From NCBI GenBank assembly GCA_944474755.1, contig OX104112.1, positions 53,456,774 to 53,520,773 of the forward strand: a stretch of 64,000 nucleotides of DNA. Direction: 5' to 3'. The notes beneath the pieces were generated by a model. The model worked only from the letters and a program-made list of their open reading frames with translations. It was not told the origin of the DNA and did not search any database. The DNA comes from Limnoperna fortunei. Lineage: Eukaryota > Mollusca > Bivalvia > Mytilida > Modiolidae. A program made the position numbers and the translations under genes. Numbering within the stretch: position 1 is the first letter of the stretch; every line of letters begins with the position of its first letter. Shown piece after piece: positions 58,660-64,000 of this stretch.

Positions 58660-60346
58660 AGAGCGATATCGAGTTATAAAATGAGGGCAAAAAAGCTCTT
58701 ACCATGTTCAAAATCACATAGATCTCAATTGCAAAAATCTATTTTGATTCTTATATGTCATACAAATGTTTTTAAATTTGAATCGGGTCTAAGAGGACGC
58801 CTTCGATTGCCATATTGGTGTTTTTTAAAATGAAATAAGATATATCTGAAACAGCATGTGAATCACAGAGAGATTGGCATAAAAATATTAAAAATATAAT
58901 GCTCTTCATTCTATCCGTCATTTTCAAGATATAATCGCTCTCGTTAACCCTTTCGGTGCCAAATTCAAAAATAAAAGTCAAAAAGAATTAAGTAAAGTCC
59001 ATAATACCAACAAAACAAAACAAAAACACAAACAAACAAGAAGCCACACACATCGAATTAACTATATGCAGTCATTCGTCGAGGACATTTTTAATAATAA
59101 ATGACTGCGCAAAGTATACGGAAGCGCGAAAAAAATCGCCACATTGGAGTCCAAATATTTTCTTCTTAATACAATTTTCAATTCCCGAAAATTAATGATC
59201 GCATTTTTAGCGAAATATGGTATATTTCATATTAGAATTCCTGATAATTTCGGAATGGGGTCTGGGGACCGCTAAAGGTCCCCATTTGGTCCAGGAAAAA
59301 GCCCTGGTAGTGGGCCCGGTGGGCGATACCACCTTTCCGAAAACTAATTTAGAGTATTTCTAGGGTATTTAAGGAGTCTCCAGAATACGGATTAGGTCTT
59401 TTGAGCTGACATACGCATGCATTTATTAATTCTGTATAAAAAAGCTGTTTTGACGCAATTTTAAAAATAATTTAGACTTGTTTTTTTCCCAAAACAGAAA
59501 AATCCCGGAGATTCCAACGATCTTCCGGGTAGACCGGACACTGGTAAAAAAAATTCCGGAGATTCCGGCCAAATCCGGAGCATGGGCACGTATTCATATA
59601 GTATTGATTTTATCAGTTATATGTTATGTTTCCACAACCGGACAACACAATTGAGTATAATTTATCACACAATAAAATCATTGGTGCATTACCTCTTATT
59701 AAACTTCTGTTTAGTTACTAGTACTCATCATCTATTCCGGAAAAAATATATTCAGGAAGAGGAAATCTAGGAAAAAATATCTGAACGCATTTTGTTGATG
59801 ACTTTAAAAAAACAAAGTCGTAAAGACCCGTAGAACTTCTTAGTTCCATTAATAAAACCTCTCATTTCATGTTTATTTACAACATTTTTTATCGGATATT
59901 GATATTTTATGTTTTAAGTGAAATTCGAGGTTTCATCTTTAAACGCATTTTCCTGTGCGCAAATTCCGCAAGAAAATCGTGCGGAATGTTTAGGTTAAGT
60001 TTGATATGAAAAAAGTTTGGACACCCATGCAAACTACGCTAAACTAAAAGAAAAATATCTAAATTTTCTAAAAATTGTCTTACCTTAGAATATCGAGTAC
60101 GTATAAAGTCCTGTTGAAGTTTTATTTGAGATACGTACCCCTTCACTCCCATTACATTGAATGGCCGACACCATTTCAATCTATCTTATCGATTTGTTTT
60201 TGACGAAACGAATTTTTCATTTGTTGCAATCACGACAAATTGTATTCGTTCCGCAATAAAATACAAATTAATTCCGTAATTTTGATTTACCGTTAAATTC
60301 AAAATGTCAGCTCCGGTTAAAAATTTCGCCTGGATATTTCAAGCAT
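58660..60346. other. No gene; small hairpins
   Basis: TGGGGACC (59,263) pairs with GGTCCCCA (59,277-59,284). Around 59,505-59,578 CCGGAGATTCC is repeated directly. No supported exon. Confidence 0.45.
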
Positions 60347-60406
60347 GGATTACTTATGTGAACGTAGGATTACTTATGTGAACGTAGGATTACTTATGTG
60401 AACGTA
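60347..60406. repeat. Three perfect 20-bp tandem copies
   Basis: GGATTACTTATGTGAACGTA three times with no mismatch, then divergence. Confidence 0.95.
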
Positions 60407-60965
60407 GTTTAATTTATTGAAAACAGGTATAGTCTTTGTGTTTTTGTTAGTTTCATTATATTTCACATGTTTAAATATACAGAACTTCTGAAAAAATTTT
60501 GCTCCGAGAAATTTCAACTGACAGATAAAACCTCACATTTCAAATAATAATAAAAAATGTAAAAGTCAGATGAAAATGATAAATATAAACGTGAAATGGG
60601 AGGTTTTATGTTATAGCTAGAACTATAAAACTTCTCAGAGATGATATCAGGTACAACACATCCTGTTTGAGCAGTTTATTAATAAAAGAGTCGTGCTAGA
60701 AAATTATGGAGCTGTGAAAACCATATGCCGAATTAATTTAAGTAGCGTTGCTATCAATTATCGGAAGGTTGACAAATGGGAGGGTTGATACCAGTATTCA
60801 TTACGCTTGTCTTGTTGTTTACTTCTAAAGTCTTTTTCAGGAAGGTCTGAATGCCGAGCCTTAATCTTAAGCTTTGTTAGATAGAATAAACGTAAATGGT
60901 CACCGATCTCAGAGTTGTTTAGTAACAAGACATCATCTATAAAGCGAAATGTGAAATTAAAGGTC

Positions 60966-61076
60966 AGTGTGCCGTTTCATAAATCGATCGCTAATTAACG
61001 TGCTCGTTATCCCACGCAATTTAAATGGGAGAACGTGCACGTTAAGCTGTCGATCGCTTTAAGAAACGGCACCCTG
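60966..61076. repeat. 111-bp inverted repeat (hairpin)
   Basis: Arms of about 49 bp: GTGCCGTTTC pairs with GAAACGGCAC, CGATCGCTAATTAACGTGC with GCACGTTAAGCTGTCGATCG allowing mismatches. Spacer about 11 bp. GC content is higher than its surroundings. Confidence 0.8.
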
Positions 61077-61481
61077 GACTAATATATTTCTCCTTCTATT
61101 AGGACATTTGGGGAACTCGGCTTCATACGAGTGAAATAAGTAAGCGAAAAGAGATACACAATTTGTACGGTTGGAATAATCTGTACAAGTTCATATTTAA
61201 CATTTTGTAACCAATGAGTTTACACGTATCACTTGAAGAAGTCGCCATTTTGAAAATTCCTATTTGAAAATTAATAAAATCCGATTTTGAAATTCATAAC
61301 ATCTTACATAGAGATGTTCAAGTAATGTACTGACTGATTAAGTTGTTAAACTACTGAACAAGCATCAAACTAAATAGTTACCTTATTATTCTGTTTTTTT
61401 TAATGACATGGTATATACTATTCAGTTAACAAGAAGTCCTTCACAATTTTGACATTAAGAATATACACAAATAATATAGGG
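61077..61481. other. No gene seen
   Basis: AT-rich DNA between the hairpin and the third family-3 element. Confidence 0.45.
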
Positions 61482-62391
61482 TTATTGCATGAATATTGGG
61501 AAATATTGTCCCAAGCAAGTGTTATATTGCACGAGTTTGCGAGTGCGATATAGCATCTTGCGAGGGACAATATTTTCCAATATTCATGCAATAACCCTTT
61601 TATTATATAGTAATATTTTTTTTTGCTTTTAATTGATTATTCATTATCTTTGCTATTTTGTATTATTTTACTAGGTCCAATATTATCATATTTTCAATTG
61701 GTCAATATTACAGATATATATTTTGATGTAGATTAACATATAATAAAAACAGATTTTTTTCAATTTTGTGTTTTTATTTGTTGCTCCTTATTGTTGTGAA
61801 TATATGGCCACACACTCGAATTTCGTCCATACTCGAAATTCGGCGATTACCCTTCATTCGGCAATGTAAACAATGATCCCAAGGCTAAATTACTTTTAAA
61901 ATATCTTGCATTTATTGCTCAAACCAAATGACTCCTAAATAATTAAATACAATGCGTTTCAGCGAAATTAACGTCCGTTAAAGCGACACACTTTCATCGC
62001 CGAAATTTGAGTGTACTACTACTAGCATAAATTCTTGCTTTGAAACGAGCCACATGTGTACGATATTTAAATCCCGTTTTTTACAGTTTACACTTGATTT
62101 TTTCCTTTGTTGGTCTATGAAATTTACTTTTATCTACAATCGAATTCACTTCCAATTGTTCAGTTTCAAGCGGTTCTGCTAATTTTCCCCTCGAGAGCAG
62201 ATCACGTATGTCACTTTCTGCCATGTTTGTTTACCAAAAAACAGTAAAATATAAAAGCCGATGTTCGGAACACATCTGTACTTTTCCCGGAAATTACATA
62301 AAAGGCCGAGATTCAGTGTAAAATATGAAAATATACTGCACTTTATTGCTATATGAAATACTATGGGGAAAAATATTACTATATAATAAAA
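61482..62391. mobile_element. Palindrome plus inverted-repeat body (family 3), third copy, inverted
   Basis: A 113-bp palindrome (61,482-61,594) followed by a 794-bp body (61,598-62,391) whose 23-bp ends are perfect inverted repeats (core TATTATATAGTAATATT). The whole is the reverse complement of 25,377-26,291, clearly diverged from it. On the minus strand 62,224-62,081 encodes a 47-residue frame that starts MAESDIRDLLSR and ends VDKSKFHRPTKEKIKCKL before a stop. In the other copies the same peptide is split by a frame change. This may be a decayed transposase start or a captured host exon. Confidence 0.75.
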
Positions 62392-62469
62392 CGACATACT
62401 GTAACACACAATTTTTTTGATTTGATTAAATTTAAAAAATATATAGCTTCGAAATTTGTATGAATCGGT

Positions 62470-62590
62470 GTCTGGTCAATTGGTCCCACATGCAAATTGG
62501 TCCAAGCCAATTCGTCCCAAGTCTTTGCCAATTGGTCCCACTTTTGGACAATTGGTCCCAACACTTTTGAAATTGGTCCCAACACTTTTA
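62470..62590. repeat. AATTGGTCCCA short-motif cluster
   Basis: AATTGGTCC(C)A or a one-base variant occurs about seven times in 120 bp at irregular 14-25-bp spacing; the last two are followed by ACACTTTT. Open frames across it show Gly-Pro-Ile or Ile-Gly-Pro repeats and are by-products. Confidence 0.8.
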
Positions 62591-62591
62591 A

Positions 62592-63447
62592 AAAGTATAT
62601 GTTAGAACAAATGTTGGTTTGTATAGCAATTAATAATAAGTTATTGAAATTTAAGAAGCTCACAATTCAAAACAAATTATAATTTGTTATTTAATATACA
62701 TATTTTTATAAAAAAAGTAATGTCAAATATGAGTAAAACTAATTTGAGAATTGTGCATTCTTTTTAAAATATAAAAGTTGTATAGTATAATAATTTTGTC
62801 TTATTATTTTCATTACCAGCTTGGGCATATAATTGCAACTTTTTTTTATCTTTTGAAAGCATAAGGTTTTCGTTTTAATTAGAAATTCAAGGAGCTATCA
62901 ATGCAATTGATTGCCTTTGAATGTCATTATACAAACATCAAGCAGTTAAATGTTTATCTGAAATTTACTCTTAATCCATACATTTGTATATTTTACAATT
63001 AAATTTTTTACTCACTGTTCCTTTTGAATGTTACAGAAACAATGTCAAAGACGCGCATGATTGTGACTTCAGCTTGGGAGTTAGGGGTAAAAAATATGTC
63101 TTATGATAGGTCACTTATAGAAAAACAAATCAAATTTGGTCTTAAAATGAAAAAAAATATAAAAGAAAAAGGGTGTAGCTCTAATAATCACTTTATTTGA
63201 CATCATGCATGTCTTCTGAATGTGTAATCTGCACCTGACCAGTTCGAGTGAAACACCTTTAACGTTCAGGCTTTGTGTTGTGGGTTATGCAATTTTTGGA
63301 CGCACAGAAGAAGATAATCATAACTAAATTAGGAATGTGCTAGTGTTTAATTGGCTAATTAGATCACCTTAATACCTCAATTTCATTGCCCTTGAATTTG
63401 CTAATTATAATGAAACATATTAACTTTTATTTATTCAATTGTATAAC
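62592..63447. other. No gene seen
   Basis: AT-rich DNA without supported features. Confidence 0.45.
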
Positions 63448-63720
63448 AAGAAAAGATATATGGTTGTAACCATATCGGGGAAACTCAATTAAAGTAATTT
63501 GAAGGATTAAAACAGGAAGCCATTTTGTATTGTAATATATGATAAATGTCCTATAATAAAAATAGAAATTTTGTAATTAATACTATATCCAACATTAACA
63601 GTAAGGAATAAAAAGCTTCACCGAGCAGAGCATGATACGACCGCAACACGTTGAACCCTGTACGTTTGAGGCCCAATATGGATGGTCAATTGCTTTGGAC
63701 ATATGCAGCCCATAGTAGAC
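63448..63720. repeat. Dispersed repeat, copy 2 (partner 45,868-46,135)
   Basis: Direct copy of the repeat at 45,868, with an extra segment around AAACAGGAAGCCATTTTG in the middle. Homology ends near GACATATGCAGCC in both. Confidence 0.8.
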
Positions 63721-64000
63721 TTACAAAGTTTTTTTACACATGCACTCCTTGGTGGATTATCGACCCATATTTTCACAATGAATCTATTAGATTTTTGTTT
63801 AAAAGTAGACAATAAATAAATGCATGTTTATCTATTATTTAATTTTAAAAATGTTCCCCTTTTGGCCCTCATTTCTAACCGGAATAAACAGTAAAAAGGG
63901 GCTAAAAAATACTCTTCATTCTTTATCCATTATGTGACAAGAATTAATTAGAAAAAAAATTTAAGATATTTACTTCTTTAATTCTGTACAAGTTACTTTA
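63721..64000. other. No gene seen
   Basis: AT-rich end of the window; nothing recognisable. Confidence 0.45.

Noticed and set aside
62470..62590. CRISPR-like array
   Set aside because: Repeats are 11 bp with irregular short spacers in a eukaryotic genome and no cas genes.

Overview
This is an AT-rich, gene-poor, repeat-dense stretch of an animal nuclear genome, most likely a bivalve mollusc and perhaps a mytilid. No single gene decides this. The signs are tRNA-headed SINEs with the GGTGTTTTAACGCC tail domain common in molluscs, a Penelope-like reverse transcriptase fragment with the 3' segment GGCATGCCATAAAACC...AATGCCTGTACC that I associate with mussel-type genomes, two decayed TRIM/NHL-like gene fragments of a bivalve-expanded type, and non-LTR retrotransposons, one carrying a 2A-like peptide. 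There are no operons, rRNA genes, true tRNA genes or CRISPR arrays.

Layout. 1-8.4 kb: no gene; dispersed repeats, one intact SINE with a perfect 16-bp target duplication, a hairpin-rich repeat present twice, a hAT-like terminal pair and a 21-bp-based minisatellite. 8.6-12.3 kb: a decayed CR1/L2-like LINE (2A peptide, endonuclease, reverse transcriptase, Cys-rich C-terminus), itself hit by a 37-bp SINE tail. 14.5-17.1 kb: a second, 5'-truncated LINE with a long open reverse transcriptase frame. 17.8-19.6 kb: TRIM-like debris, a SINE and a 154-bp palindrome. 20,032-32,647: two tandem copies of a 6,308-bp unit differing at nine positions that I could find. Each carries a two-exon minus-strand gene for a 162-residue protein with a His...Cys layout reminiscent of permuted NlpC/P60 (LRAT/YiiX-like) thiol enzymes. 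This is the best intact protein-coding gene in the window. Each unit also holds two abutting 'palindrome + inverted-repeat body' elements.

34.3-36.7 kb: a minisatellite, a microsatellite and the Penelope-like fragment. 41.16-43.32 kb and 49.95-53.81 kb: two oppositely oriented copies of an unusual composite element. A 459-bp terminal-inverted-repeat module (S) alternates with about 1.24 kb of non-coding DNA (L), as S-L-S and S-L-S-L-S, bounded by TATA/TATA and TTAA/TTAA duplications. 54-64 kb: a SINE in a microsatellite, minisatellites, a TRIM-like pseudogene, several hairpins, and a third (inverted) copy of the palindrome + body element.

The window is mostly a record of mobile DNA. The observations most worth following are the S-L-S composite element, the recurring palindrome-abutting-TIR architecture (three families), and the recent tandem duplication that doubled the His/Cys gene with one amino-acid difference.
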